Of a stretch of DNA of 64,000 bases, positions 9,624 to 19,792 are shown in pieces; within the stretch, counting starts at the first letter, position 1, and each line of letters opens with the position of its first letter. The notes under the pieces are model-generated. The model ran no database searches and was not told where the DNA came from. It saw only the letters and a list, made by a program, of their open reading frames with translations. A program made the translations under genes and the position numbers. The DNA is taken from positions 434,001 to 498,000 of the forward strand of contig NZ_JALNPR010000001.1 in NCBI RefSeq assembly GCF_023541015.1, read 5' to 3'. The DNA is from Marivivens donghaensis (GTDB lineage: Bacteria > Pseudomonadota > Alphaproteobacteria > Rhodobacterales > Rhodobacteraceae).

Positions 9624-10133
9624 ATGCCGTCGCGGATCACCACATTAACGTTAGAGACAAATGGACAGGTTCGACCTAATCCAGCCTCTATCATTGCGCC
9701 GTTGGAAGATCTCGATTTCTTTCTGTCATTGGCGCAGCCGCTGCCTCATCCCATGACCGCGTGGGAGGTTTGGGCAAAGGCGAACGCTTCGCTACCATGG
9801 TGGTCGCATTTCATTCTCAAGGTTCGCAACCTCGTTCTGTTGCCGTTCGGGACGAAGCCCTTCAAACCCGCCGAGATGGATATCGATTATCCCCCGAAAC
9901 AAGGAACTAAGATCGGTAGCTTCACCGTCGAAACCATTAGCGATCATAAACTGTGTTTGATCTTGGATGATAAGGTCCGCAGGGGCATGCTCTGCATCAC
10001 CATGTCCGCAGACCAAGAGGACGTTGTCCTGACGGGATCGGCTATTTTGCACAAAAGGTATATGCGGTGGTATATTGTGATCTTTGGAAAGATGATCATT
10101 CGCATCATCCGTTCCGCTGCCGCGCGGTTCTAG
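9624..10133 (+). CDS. DUF2867-family protein
   Basis: A 169-residue protein. The core KVRNLVLLPFGTKPF and the following IGSFTVE...LILDDK pattern, then a C-terminal KRYMRWYIVIFGKMIIRIIR segment, resemble the DUF2867 family, whose function is unknown. No signal peptide is visible; the C-terminal hydrophobic and basic stretch may touch the membrane. A strong Shine-Dalgarno GGGGGACA lies directly before the ATG. Its 3' end overlaps the convergent LysR gene by four bases. The DUF assignment is by motif recall and should be verified. Confidence 0.6.
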   Translation: MPSRITTLTLETNGQVRPNPASIIAPLEDLDFFLSLAQPLPHPMTAWEVWAKANASLPWWSHFILKVRNLVLLPFGTKPFKPAEMDIDYPPKQGTKIGSFTVETISDHKLCLILDDKVRRGMLCITMSADQEDVVLTGSAILHKRYMRWYIVIFGKMIIRIIRSAAARF

Positions 10134-11017
10134 CGGCGTTTCGCGATACGGGATGCGTAGCCCAATAGCGCGGCCATCACAGGGGTCTGTGGGTCGCGGT
10201 CTGCTGCAATCAACCCGATGCTATGGCTCCGCTCTGGTGCGGAGAGTGGAACAGACGTGAGGTCTTTGCCTGTCGTTAGGAACGCGGCAATCCGCAGGGG
10301 CAGGATCGTCACCCATTGCCCCGTTTCCACGTGGCTTACCAAAACCAAGGTCGAGTTGCTTTCGACAGTTGGGGCAGGGGTGATGCCCGCCGCCGCGAGG
10401 TTTTGGTTGATAATCCGTCTGTTCTGCATGTCGGGTGTCAGCAGACAGAGGGGCGCATCTGCAAGATCGGACCATTCCAATTTCGACCGTTTCGCAAGGT
10501 CGGACCCCTTGTGGCAGATGACGGCGTAGTCTTCCTCATACAAGGGCACAGTCGCCACGCGGCCCAGAGGTTCGTTGTCGAGGTAGGTAATCCCACCGTC
10601 GATCTGCAATCCCTCAAGCATGTCGAGGATTTCAATCGACGACCGCGATAGGATCGTGAAACGCACGTTGGTGTGTTCTTTGGAAAAGGCCGAGGTCAGA
10701 TCGGCCACCATCGGCAGTGCCGTCGGGATCACGGCCAAACGAATGTCGCCAGATAGACCCTCACGGGCGGCGCGCATCTCTTGTTTCATGACGCGCACAT
10801 CGCCCACGATCCGCCGCGCCCAATCCAACACGCGTGCACCTTCGGGCGTCAGGCCACCGTAGCGCGACCCGCGATAGACCAGCTGAACCCCCAACTGGTT
10901 CTCAAGCTGCTTGATCCCCGCAGAGAGCGTCGGCTGGGTGATCCCCAAACTTTCCGATGCATGTCCGAAATGTTCCTCGCGGGCGAGGGCGATGAACATT
11001 TCCAATTTGTCGATCAT
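10130..11017 (-). CDS. LysR-family transcriptional regulator
   Basis: A 295-residue regulator starting at ATG 11017 (MIDKLEMFIALAREEHFGHA). The winged-helix HTH occupies residues 1-60 with ITQPTLSAGIKQLENQLGVQL, followed by a periplasmic-binding-like effector domain (about 90-290). The longer reading frame upstream lies inside the neighbouring gene and was not used. The ATG overlaps the TGA of the DUF2461 gene (ATGA), so the two genes are probably one transcriptional unit. In LysR systems the target is often the adjacent gene; here it could be the DUF2461 gene itself. The ligand is unknown. Confidence 0.88.
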   Translation of the reverse strand: MIDKLEMFIALAREEHFGHASESLGITQPTLSAGIKQLENQLGVQLVYRGSRYGGLTPEGARVLDWARRIVGDVRVMKQEMRAAREGLSGDIRLAVIPTALPMVADLTSAFSKEHTNVRFTILSRSSIEILDMLEGLQIDGGITYLDNEPLGRVATVPLYEEDYAVICHKGSDLAKRSKLEWSDLADAPLCLLTPDMQNRRIINQNLAAAGITPAPTVESNSTLVLVSHVETGQWVTILPLRIAAFLTTGKDLTSVPLSAPERSHSIGLIAADRDPQTPVMAALLGYASRIAKRR

Positions 11018-11655
11018 GCGCAGGCCACCGAAAGCAATAGGTCCCCAAGGGGTTTGAACTCCTTTAACCCGTCCATGATCCGATCGCAAAGGGGACCAGA
11101 GCCGCCCAAGGGTCGGGTCGCAATCATCGACTTGTGGCGCAAGAGGTCCGCATTCGGGTGGTCAGGCGCAAAGCCACGCGGCACGCGCACCAGTTCTGGT
11201 TCGCGCAAGCTAAAGCCTGCCGTTTTCACCCCGTCCACAATCCGCGCTACCCGAGTGGCGTCGAGATCAACAAATTTGCGCCAATCGTCGAGAACGTCTT
11301 TCTCCATCGCCATCATCCCGCCGCCGATCCGCACTTGATCTGGTTCGATGCCAAAGAAATAGGCCACGGGCTGGCGTCCTTCGTTCACTTGCCAGAGCAC
11401 ATGCAGGTGGGTCTTGTAGGGCGTCTTATCCTTAGAGAACCGGGTGTCACGGTGCGGGCGGAACAGTTTGGTGGTGACGGGATCACCCAATAGGTCGCTC
11501 AGTCGTGGTGCAATTTCATCCAGCAGAGCAAGCGCGGTTGGCTTGATCTCTTTGTCATAGGTGGCGCGGTTTGCGGCCCACCAGTCTTTGGAATTGTTCG
11601 CCGCCAGCGTCCGATAAAACGGTTGGGCAGTCTCAATAAATGTCTCGAAAGTCAT
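11014..11655 (-). CDS. DUF2461 (TIGR02453) family protein
   Basis: A 213-residue cytoplasmic protein. The start MTFETFIETAQPFYRTLAANNSKDWW followed by NRATYDKEI and later KLFRPHRDTRFSKDKTPYKTH is diagnostic of the TIGR02453/DUF2461 family. Its molecular function is not established; a role in amino-acid or toxin metabolism has been suggested for relatives. ATG 11655 is preferred over the ATG ten codons upstream because it begins with the family-typical sequence. It is translationally coupled to the LysR gene downstream and diverges from the MATE exporter gene. Confidence 0.8.
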   Translation of the reverse strand: MTFETFIETAQPFYRTLAANNSKDWWAANRATYDKEIKPTALALLDEIAPRLSDLLGDPVTTKLFRPHRDTRFSKDKTPYKTHLHVLWQVNEGRQPVAYFFGIEPDQVRIGGGMMAMEKDVLDDWRKFVDLDATRVARIVDGVKTAGFSLREPELVRVPRGFAPDHPNADLLRHKSMIATRPLGGSGPLCDRIMDGLKEFKPLGDLLLSVACA

Positions 11656-11768
11656 AGCAGCACCACTGTCGTTCGCGGGGATCATGCGGTGTCGGGCGAG
11701 GGGTGTCTACTGACAAACGGAATTTGATCATATGGACGAAAATTGCAACTTGCCGTAATGCTGGTGCA

Positions 11769-13121
11769 ATGAATCACACGCGTCCCACCCTTCGTCAGGA
11801 TGTCCTGCCCCTGATCCGCCTCGGCATGCCCTTGGTCGGCAGCAGCATTGCGGCCTTTGCGATCCATATGACCGATACGATCATGTTGGGCTGGTATGAC
11901 GTGACCGCGCTTGCGGCGGTGACGTTGGGGTCGTCGTGGTGGTTTATCCTCTATATTTTCGGGGCTGGCTTCGGCTTTGCCGTGATGCCGCTTGTCGCTG
12001 CGGCTGCTGCCGAAGGCGATGATACCCGCGCCCGTCGTGTGACCCGCATGGCATTCTGGTTGAGCCTCGCCTTTGCGGCGGTGGTTTTGCCGCTCTTGTG
12101 GTGGTCGGGGACCATTTTCCTGTGGATGGGGCAACATGAAATCATCGCCCTAGAGGCCCAGAAATACTTGCGTATCGCGGGCTTTGGTATCGCGCCGGGG
12201 CTGCTGGTTGTCGTGCTGCGGTCCTATCTGTCGGCGCAGCATATGACGGCGATTTTGCTGTGGGTGACCTTGGGCGGTGTCGTCTTTAACGCGGGCGTGA
12301 ATTACATCCTGATCTTCGGTAACTTTGGCGCGCCAGAGCTGGGCATTCGCGGGGCGGCGATGGCCTCTGTCCTGATCCAGACGATCACCTTGCTGGTTCT
12401 CGCGATCTATTCGAATTTCAAACTGCCAGATATCAAACTGTTCCAGCGTATCTGGAAACCCGATGGCGAAGCCCTTTCGCAGATTTTTCGCATGGGCGTG
12501 CCGATTGGCCTGACGTCATTGGCCGAAAGCGGTCTGTTCTCGGCCAGTGCTGTGATGATGGGCTGGATCGGGGAGTTGGAACTGGCGGCCCATGGCATCG
12601 CGCTCCAACTCGCCGCGCTTGCCTTTATGTTCCACGTCGGCATGAGCCAAGCCTCAACCATCCGCGCTGGCGGTGACTATGGCCGCAAGGATCAAGCGGG
12701 TCTGCGTCGCACGGCATGGGCCTCTGTCATCGTCGGGCTGAGCTTTGGCGTGATCGTTGTCAGCACGTTCCTCTCTTTCCCCGAAACGCTCGTCGGTCTC
12801 TTTGTTGATCCGTCAGAGCCGCAGCGCGTTGCCCTGATCAGCATCGCCGCAAAGCTTCTGATATTTGCCGCTCTGTTCCAATTCGTCGACGCGGGGCAGA
12901 TCATCGCCTTGTCGCTCTTGCGTGGGGTGCAGGATACGGCTGTGCCAATGTGGTTGGCGACGATCAGCTATTGGCTGATCGGTCTGCCTGCAGGATACGT
13001 TCTGGCGTTTGTCTTGGGCTTGAACGAGGTTGGCCTATGGCTCGGCCTCTGTATCGGCCTCGGCATGGCGGCGCTGACGCTGATGTGGCGGTTCTGGGCG
13101 CGGTCGGTCAGGATCGGCTGA
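11769..13121 (+). CDS. MATE-family efflux transporter
   Basis: A 450-residue inner-membrane exporter with about twelve transmembrane helices. The start is taken at ATG 11769 (MNHTRPTLRQDVLPLIRLGMP). The family signature PLVGSSIAAFAIHMTDTIMLG in helix 1 and its second-half counterpart PIGLTSLAESGLFSASAVMMG show the internal repeat of MATE proteins. MATE pumps expel cationic drugs or metabolites using Na+ or H+ gradients; the substrate here is unknown. The 22 upstream in-frame codons lack hydrophobic character and overlap the promoter space. It ends one base before the stop of the convergent small gene. Confidence 0.9.
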   Translation: MNHTRPTLRQDVLPLIRLGMPLVGSSIAAFAIHMTDTIMLGWYDVTALAAVTLGSSWWFILYIFGAGFGFAVMPLVAAAAAEGDDTRARRVTRMAFWLSLAFAAVVLPLLWWSGTIFLWMGQHEIIALEAQKYLRIAGFGIAPGLLVVVLRSYLSAQHMTAILLWVTLGGVVFNAGVNYILIFGNFGAPELGIRGAAMASVLIQTITLLVLAIYSNFKLPDIKLFQRIWKPDGEALSQIFRMGVPIGLTSLAESGLFSASAVMMGWIGELELAAHGIALQLAALAFMFHVGMSQASTIRAGGDYGRKDQAGLRRTAWASVIVGLSFGVIVVSTFLSFPETLVGLFVDPSEPQRVALISIAAKLLIFAALFQFVDAGQIIALSLLRGVQDTAVPMWLATISYWLIGLPAGYVLAFVLGLNEVGLWLGLCIGLGMAALTLMWRFWARSVRIG

Positions 13122-13547
13122 TCAATCGTCGTCGGACGCGTCCTCGCGACCCTTCATCAAACGGTCGGCTTTCTTACGGATCAGAACCGTCCGCAGGTCG
13201 TGCATCGCCATCAAGAGCGCGTCTGTCACGTCTTCCAACTGGTCATCGGTCGCTTTGGTCTGCGCCCAATGGGTCGTCAGGTTCATGTAGTCCACCGCTC
13301 GGTGGATGTCGTCGATATCACGCGCCGCCAAAAGGGCGATGCGCGCTTCCATCCAGTCCCTAATTACCTTTAGGTCTTCGGGGCTTAGCTCCCGTGCGCC
13401 TTGGGCCTTAATCTCGCCATTGCGGATGTTCGCAACGGCGATCTGGTCCATCTCAATTCGGCGCTGACGGTTTTCGGTATCCACTTTGAACACGGCCGCG
13501 CCATTGTCGCGCACGCGAAAGTAATACTCGGGTAATTCAGAACTCAT
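13122..13547 (-). CDS. Conserved hypothetical protein next to aspartate aminotransferase
   Basis: A 141-residue acidic, probably cytoplasmic protein. The N-terminus LPEYYFRVRDNGAAVFKV is followed by a helical C-terminal part with many charged residues, ending in GREDASDDD. There is no signal peptide, membrane segment or catalytic motif. I recall similar proteins in other Rhodobacteraceae without a function. It lies seven bases downstream of the aminotransferase gene on the same strand and is probably co-transcribed with it. Confidence 0.7.
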   Translation of the reverse strand: MSSELPEYYFRVRDNGAAVFKVDTENRQRRIEMDQIAVANIRNGEIKAQGARELSPEDLKVIRDWMEARIALLAARDIDDIHRAVDYMNLTTHWAQTKATDDQLEDVTDALLMAMHDLRTVLIRKKADRLMKGREDASDDD

Positions 13548-13553
13548 TGTCGC

Positions 13554-15216
<1,663 letters not shown>

Positions 15217-15218
15217 CA

Positions 15219-15494
15219 ATGACTGAACCGCGTGACATTCGGATCAAACGTTTGGCGATGCGCTCTATGCGTCGCGGCATCAAAGAGATGGATTTGATCC
15301 TGTCGGATTTCGCGAGCCGCGAACTTTCCACCATGTCCGACGCGGAGCTCGATCATTACGAGATCTTCATGGAGGAGGCCGATCTCGACCTCTACCAGTG
15401 GATCAGCGGCCAAACCGAGGCACCGGATCAATTCAAAGACCTGGTGGCCCGCATTTCCGTTTCGGCCAAAGGCCTGACGGCGCCGCGCCAGTAA
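15219..15494 (+). CDS. sdhE: Succinate dehydrogenase flavin-insertion factor SdhE (SDHAF2/Sdh5 family)
   Basis: A 91-residue protein needed for covalent attachment of FAD to the SdhA flavoprotein. The motif MRRGIKEMDLIL contains the conserved RGxxE signature, followed by the helical bundle with LDHYEIFMEEADLDLYQW. Length and motifs fit the family well. The sdhABCD genes are not in the window. It follows the XRE regulator gene by two bases and is followed by a strong terminator hairpin. Confidence 0.92.
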   Translation: MTEPRDIRIKRLAMRSMRRGIKEMDLILSDFASRELSTMSDAELDHYEIFMEEADLDLYQWISGQTEAPDQFKDLVARISVSAKGLTAPRQ

Positions 15495-15498
15495 TATC

Positions 15499-15527
15499 GG
15501 TGGTGACGAAAATTCGTCGCCACCTTT
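15499..15527 (+). terminator. Rho-independent terminator after sdhE
   Basis: A 12-bp stem (one G-U wobble) pairs GGTGGTGACGAA (15499-15510) with TTCGTCGCCACC (15513-15524), followed by TTT. It starts five bases after the sdhE stop codon and separates sdhE from the MarR-type gene. Confidence 0.75.
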
Positions 15528-15588
15528 AACCAAATCTTCTGATTCTTACCCCTAGATGGTCCCACTGACCGAAAGAGGAGTAAGAGGC

Positions 15589-16110
15589 ATGAGCCTGATT
15601 TCCGAACTCGGGGTCCAGAAGGAAACCTCCGCAATTACGGCGCAGAATGCTGCCTTTATGAACAACTATCTTGAATCCCTGTCGCTGGTCGAACGCCTGC
15701 ACAGGCTGCTTCTGGATGTGATCAAAGACGAATTTGAACGCTTGGGCGTTCTGGAGCTGAACCCTGTTCAGGCGCTCCTTTTGTTTAACGTGGGCGACAA
15801 TGAGGTGACTGCGGGCGAACTCAAATCGCGCGGCTATTATCAGGGGTCGAATGTCAGCTATAACCTGAAGAAGTTGGTGGATGGCGGCTTTATGCACCAT
15901 CAGCGCTGCTACGCGGATCGCAGGTCTGTCCGTGTCCGTCTGACCGAAAAAGGCCGCCGCGTGCGCGATATCGTGTCCCGACTGTTCGCGGCCCATTCCG
16001 AAGGGCTGCAAAAACGGGGCGTGGTGGATCATGACGGTATGGATATGATATCTGGCTCGCTCAAACGGATCGAACGGTATTGGACCGATCAAATCCGCTA
16101 TATCTACTGA
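15589..16110 (+). CDS. MarR-type winged-helix regulator, LdtR-like
   Basis: A 173-residue DNA-binding protein starting at ATG 15589 (MSLISELGVQKETS), with AGAGG ahead. The winged helix spans about residues 50-130 with VTAGELKSRGYYQGSNVSYNLKKL as recognition region and a wing near YADRRSVRVRLTEKG. The sequence resembles the LdtR group known from Liberibacter and rhizobia, where it controls an L,D-transpeptidase gene and stress tolerance. The match is by recall, and no transpeptidase gene lies nearby. The 3' end overlaps the convergent DUF1194 gene by seven bases. Confidence 0.75.
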   Translation: MSLISELGVQKETSAITAQNAAFMNNYLESLSLVERLHRLLLDVIKDEFERLGVLELNPVQALLLFNVGDNEVTAGELKSRGYYQGSNVSYNLKKLVDGGFMHHQRCYADRRSVRVRLTEKGRRVRDIVSRLFAAHSEGLQKRGVVDHDGMDMISGSLKRIERYWTDQIRYIY

Positions 16111-16790
16111 TCCAGTGAGCCGAGAGCGAGGCTGCGCAATTCCCGCAATAACTTGCGGCGCATCGCGGCCTCGTAATCGTCAAAGCCCGCGGCAGGTTCG
16201 ACAAAGGCTTCTGGTCCACGAATGACGTATGTTTTCCAGTAGGATAGCAGCCCTTCGTCATCCTCACCACCGAGGATCACCAGCCCGTTGACGGTCATGC
16301 GGTCGTCCTCTGGGATGTCTTGGGGGCGGGGGCCTGTGTTGTTCTCGCCGTCCCCCGATAGGTCGAGCGTGTGCCGCCAGCAGTCAGGCTGCTGGTCGAG
16401 CAACGCTTTGCCCGCCATCAGTGCCGATCCAATCGACGTGGTTAGATCACCGGGCGCCGTCGAAACCGTGGTTAATCGTGCGGCAATGGCAGAGAGGTCA
16501 GAGGCCGAGGCGACCTCGGTCCACGGCAACAGGATGGTCGCCGTGTCTGGCCCGCTCCATTGATAAACTGACAGCCTGATTGGGGCCATCGGGTCTGACA
16601 ATATGGCTGCGCTGACCTCTGGCGCCAAAAGTGCCGCCGCCAATCCATCGAGCTGGAGACGATATTCCACCGCGTCCACAGACCCCGACACATCGAGTCC
16701 CAAGGCCAAGGCCTGACGACACTCCGCATCGGCAGGGAGGCCCGCCCCAATCAATGCCGCGGCGACGAGCGACTTACCAGTGACCGACAT
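16104..16790 (-). CDS. DUF1194 (von Willebrand factor A-like) secreted protein
   Basis: A 228-residue protein. ATG 16790 gives a short signal peptide (MSVTGKSLVAAALIGAGLPADA), so it is probably periplasmic. The following GLDVSGSVD contains the DxSxS part of a metal-ion-dependent adhesion site (Asp33, Ser35, Ser37), and LDLSGDGENN is typical of DUF1194, which belongs to the vWA superfamily. Function is unknown; vWA domains usually mediate protein binding. Its start lies inside the end of gloA (17-base overlap), so co-translation is likely. A longer frame starting within gloA was rejected. Confidence 0.82.
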   Translation of the reverse strand: MSVTGKSLVAAALIGAGLPADAECRQALALGLDVSGSVDAVEYRLQLDGLAAALLAPEVSAAILSDPMAPIRLSVYQWSGPDTATILLPWTEVASASDLSAIAARLTTVSTAPGDLTTSIGSALMAGKALLDQQPDCWRHTLDLSGDGENNTGPRPQDIPEDDRMTVNGLVILGGEDDEGLLSYWKTYVIRGPEAFVEPAAGFDDYEAAMRRKLLRELRSLALGSLDQ

Positions 16791-17202
16791 TGTCCATGCT
16801 GACCCAAGGTTCCGCAGGTGCGAGCTGTTCACCCGCTTGCAGCAGTTCAATCGACACGTTGTCGGGCGAACGCACAAAGGCCATATGCCCATCGCGCGGT
16901 GGGCGGTTGATCGTCACGCCATTGTCCATAAGGTGCTGGCAGGTCTCGTAAATATTCGGCACCTGATAGGCGAGGTGCCCGAAATGCCGTCCGTCCGATG
17001 GCAGCCCCTCGTCGCCATCCCAGTTATAGGTCAGCTCAATCGGGCACTCCTCTTGGCCCTCTGGCGCCATGAACACAAGGCTAAACCGCCCCGCCTCATT
17101 GTCGATCCGACGCGTTTCACGCAGACCCAAAAGCGCATAAAACGCCATACTCTCTTCCAGATCCTTCACGCGGACCATTGTGTGCAAATACCGTAGGGTC
17201 AT
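16774..17202 (-). CDS. gloA: Lactoylglutathione lyase (glyoxalase I)
   Basis: A 142-residue enzyme that converts the methylglyoxal-glutathione hemithioacetal to S-lactoylglutathione, part of methylglyoxal detoxification. The four metal ligands are visible at positions close to those of E. coli GloA: His7 in RYLHTMVRV, Glu56 in CPIELTYNW, His76 in FGHLAYQV and Glu119 in VSIELLQ. The short length is typical of the Ni2+-type enzyme. ATG 17202 begins the family-typical MTLRYLHTMVRVKD; the 13 upstream codons were dropped. Confidence 0.93.
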   Translation of the reverse strand: MTLRYLHTMVRVKDLEESMAFYALLGLRETRRIDNEAGRFSLVFMAPEGQEECPIELTYNWDGDEGLPSDGRHFGHLAYQVPNIYETCQHLMDNGVTINRPPRDGHMAFVRSPDNVSIELLQAGEQLAPAEPWVSMDNVGHW

Positions 17203-17260
17203 AGGTTTTCTCCCGAAACTGCTTTGGTCAAACCCTAGCACTCCAGCCGACGAAGACCAG

Positions 17261-18649
17261 TTAGAAAGAAGAACGATAGCCGATCTCGATCCCCGTCTCA
17301 GATCGGGTAAAGCGGCTGATGTTGCTATCGGTTTGAACGGACCGAAGGCTGATCACGGGCATGAAACCCGCATAGGTCATGTTCGGAAACGCAGCCTCTA
17401 TCACGGCAAAGGACGTCTCGTCCCGCCGTTCGCCCGAAAACACTGGTGGCAGGGCGTAATCGTCATAAAGCGTGACCGCGCGGCCAACCGATGCCTGTAG
17501 TTGCACTGGCTTGCCCTGCATGTTCGGGGCAAAACTCGCGTAGAGGCTTGAGGCGGTATTGGCGCGGTTGGTGGTTGGGCTTTCGGTCATCGTATGATTG
17601 ACGCCCGCGCTCCAACGCCCTTGGGCGATGCCCGTCTGCGCAATTGCAGTGATGCCTGCGCCGAACGTTGTGACTGTGTCGTCGTTTCGCCCGCCCGTCC
17701 GATCGAACCGCATCTCATGGCGGAGCGTCGCGGAAACTGCTGCGTTGTCATTTAGCCCGTAGCTCAGCCCTGCGCCCAAGCGTGCCAAATCATAGGACTT
17801 TGCATCCCCCGACCAAACTTGCCCAACTTCTGCACTGATGGTCGTCGTGAGGTTGTCCCATTTTTGCCGATGTTCAATGCCAGCGGTCAGGGAATAGGAA
17901 CTGAGGTCCGCGTTGGTTAAATCGGGTGCGCTGGCTTGGGCCGCATCAGACAAGAACACATTTTGCGTCAGCAACTGCGCTGTCAAAGCGGTCAGGTGCT
18001 CTGACGATTGGTCAATCCGATAGCGCGCAGATATCTGCCCCGAGGCCACCGTGCCAGAGAGCGCCTGCGCCTCTGCACTGAGGGTCCCAACCCAAGGCAC
18101 ACCGTCAATCACGTTCAGCGCCGTATCGCTGCCGCCGTTCACGTTGTCGGATCGTCTGACTGATGCATTCACGCGAAACCAAAGCGGATTTTGCGCGGCG
18201 ACCTGTTTGTAATCTTGAGCCGTTTGCGCGGCGAGGTTCGGCAGTTCCGCATGGTTCGCGGCGCGCCTCAGCCAGAGTTGTGAGAGGGTGAACCGATTGT
18301 CGAGCTTGGCCGCGAGGGCCGCAATGCGGGCGGCCTCGTAGGATTGCAACCCTGCCTCGGCCTGCAGGTAGGCGCGGCGAGCGGTGCTGCGGGCCAATGG
18401 GTAATCGCCCACCCGTATCAATCCCGTCGCCAAGATTGCCAAGGCATCTGCGTCGTCTGGGTCCGCATCCAAAAGCGCGAGCGCCAAGTCCATCGCGAAC
18501 CCAAAATCGCCCGACAATAGCGCTTGTCGTGCCATGACGTGCCCCTGAGCGAGGGAGATTTCGGCGGTTTCGGCCCGCCCCACGGACGGCGCTAGGCTAA
18601 CCCCGAGAGCGAAAACTGATGTGGTAAAGACGTTAATTAACCGTCGCAC
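17261..18649 (-). CDS. Slam-like outer-membrane protein (surface lipoprotein assembly modifier)
   Basis: A 462-residue outer-membrane protein. A signal peptide (ending near GRAETA) is followed by a helical TPR-like region (about 30-150, with ALLDADPDDADALAILATGL). The C-terminal part, about 300 residues, is an alternating beta pattern that ends in IGYRSSF, a terminal Phe typical of barrel proteins. This is the architecture of Slam proteins (DUF560 barrel), which move lipoproteins to the cell surface (type XI secretion). The start is GTG 18649, which overlaps the end of the lipoprotein gene by 17 bases. The pairing with a TbpB-like lipoprotein strongly supports the call; direct family membership needs a profile search. 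Confidence 0.72.
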   Translation of the reverse strand: MRRLINVFTTSVFALGVSLAPSVGRAETAEISLAQGHVMARQALLSGDFGFAMDLALALLDADPDDADALAILATGLIRVGDYPLARSTARRAYLQAEAGLQSYEAARIAALAAKLDNRFTLSQLWLRRAANHAELPNLAAQTAQDYKQVAAQNPLWFRVNASVRRSDNVNGGSDTALNVIDGVPWVGTLSAEAQALSGTVASGQISARYRIDQSSEHLTALTAQLLTQNVFLSDAAQASAPDLTNADLSSYSLTAGIEHRQKWDNLTTTISAEVGQVWSGDAKSYDLARLGAGLSYGLNDNAAVSATLRHEMRFDRTGGRNDDTVTTFGAGITAIAQTGIAQGRWSAGVNHTMTESPTTNRANTASSLYASFAPNMQGKPVQLQASVGRAVTLYDDYALPPVFSGERRDETSFAVIEAAFPNMTYAGFMPVISLRSVQTDSNISRFTRSETGIEIGYRSSF

Positions 18650-19607
18650 AGATGGGGTCCGCCCCAGTCAATCCGCACTGCGTAAGAACGAAAACGCCAT
18701 ATTCATCGGCGTTGTCGACCCCCACGTGGTTTTCAACGAAAATGCCACCCGCGACACCTTCGGCGTTTGCTCCACCAAAGACACCACCGTAATTGCCGAT
18801 GCCCGCTTGGGCCGGATTTTGTGCATCGCCATAGAATTCGCCCACATCGTTAATAGAGGTCACGGTGAGGACGATATCGGGCAGATAGCCTTCGTCGTCG
18901 TAGGTCGGAGTATAGTGCGGCAGTGGCGTGTTGCCCCATTCGCGATTGTAAATGCGACCGTTGATCGAGTTATCGCCAAAGTCGACGTTGAGGAAAATCT
19001 GGCCCTGAACGGTCAGTGTCTGACGCGGCAACAAACCCGAGTCCACTGGCGTCGTAGGGGTGAGCAAGAGATCACCAACAGCCCCCATATTCGTGACGCC
19101 CGCATAGTTGCCTGCATAGGACACAAGGCCCGTCTGGGTGCCCGTCAATGACGAGGTTGGGTTCGAAAATGCCTCAAGCGCGATAAAGGTCGCACCAGAA
19201 AGGTAGATATTGAACTGCCCACCATCCGCGGCCACGGCCCCTTGAACCGTTTGTGCAAAATCTTGCGCAACAAAGGCCGTGAAATGCCTATCAAGAGGGT
19301 CGTCCTGATAGGTAAAGGCGAGGTACCCAGGAATATCAAGGACAGGCGTCCGGTTATAGGCGGCCAGCGCGTAGTCTTGGTTCGTTTGATCGAGGCCGTA
19401 GATGTCGACGGATAGGGTGCCCGCATCAGGATCAAAAACCACCCCGCGCATGTCATCGGTCAGCTTCGAAAAATCGGTGGTGCTCTCTTCGTCCGCACCT
19501 GTGCCTGTGCCAGTATCCACCTCCGCTCGCTGAAACGGATTGGTCCCACTTCCACCGCAGGCCGCGAGGGCGGTCAGGAGGGCGAAAGTCAAAATGGATT
19601 TCTGCAT
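18633..19607 (-). CDS. Surface lipoprotein with TbpB-like C-terminal barrel, probable Slam cargo
   Basis: A 324-residue lipoprotein starting at ATG 19607. The signal MQKSILTFALLTALAAC has a lipobox with Cys17, followed by a Gly/Ser/Asp-rich linker. The C-terminal domain has beta strands and the motif GGVFGGANAEGVAGG at 274-288, which resembles the FxG-AeE-GG hairpin of transferrin-binding-protein B-like barrels found in Slam substrates. Two cysteines near the C-terminus (CGLTGADPIC) could form a disulfide. The ligand is unknown; haem or metal carriers are common cargoes of this family. The gene is directly upstream of and overlaps the Slam-like gene. Confidence 0.72.
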   Translation of the reverse strand: MQKSILTFALLTALAACGGSGTNPFQRAEVDTGTGTGADEESTTDFSKLTDDMRGVVFDPDAGTLSVDIYGLDQTNQDYALAAYNRTPVLDIPGYLAFTYQDDPLDRHFTAFVAQDFAQTVQGAVAADGGQFNIYLSGATFIALEAFSNPTSSLTGTQTGLVSYAGNYAGVTNMGAVGDLLLTPTTPVDSGLLPRQTLTVQGQIFLNVDFGDNSINGRIYNREWGNTPLPHYTPTYDDEGYLPDIVLTVTSINDVGEFYGDAQNPAQAGIGNYGGVFGGANAEGVAGGIFVENHVGVDNADEYGVFVLTQCGLTGADPICATVN

Positions 19608-19731
19608 TATCGGACTCTGAAAATCGTTCTTGGATATTGAGGGCGACAATCGACTTTAGGTTAGTCTCTGTCAACCATTCGGCTAGGTTAAATCTGTGCC
19701 TGTCGCGCTGCTGACACGGAATATGGAGGTT

Positions 19732-19758
19732 TTGCCTCTGACGTCTGCCATATATAGT
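19732..19758 (+). promoter_or_regulatory. Possible thyX promoter
   Basis: TTGCCT (19732-19737) and TATAGT (19753-19758, within TATATAGT) are separated by 15 bases, shorter than ideal. They lie 35 bases before the thyX start and in the divergent region with the lipoprotein gene. Prediction by eye. Confidence 0.3.
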
Positions 19759-19792
19759 GACGCGCGAGTCACCAGTCCCCGAGGAGAGCAAA

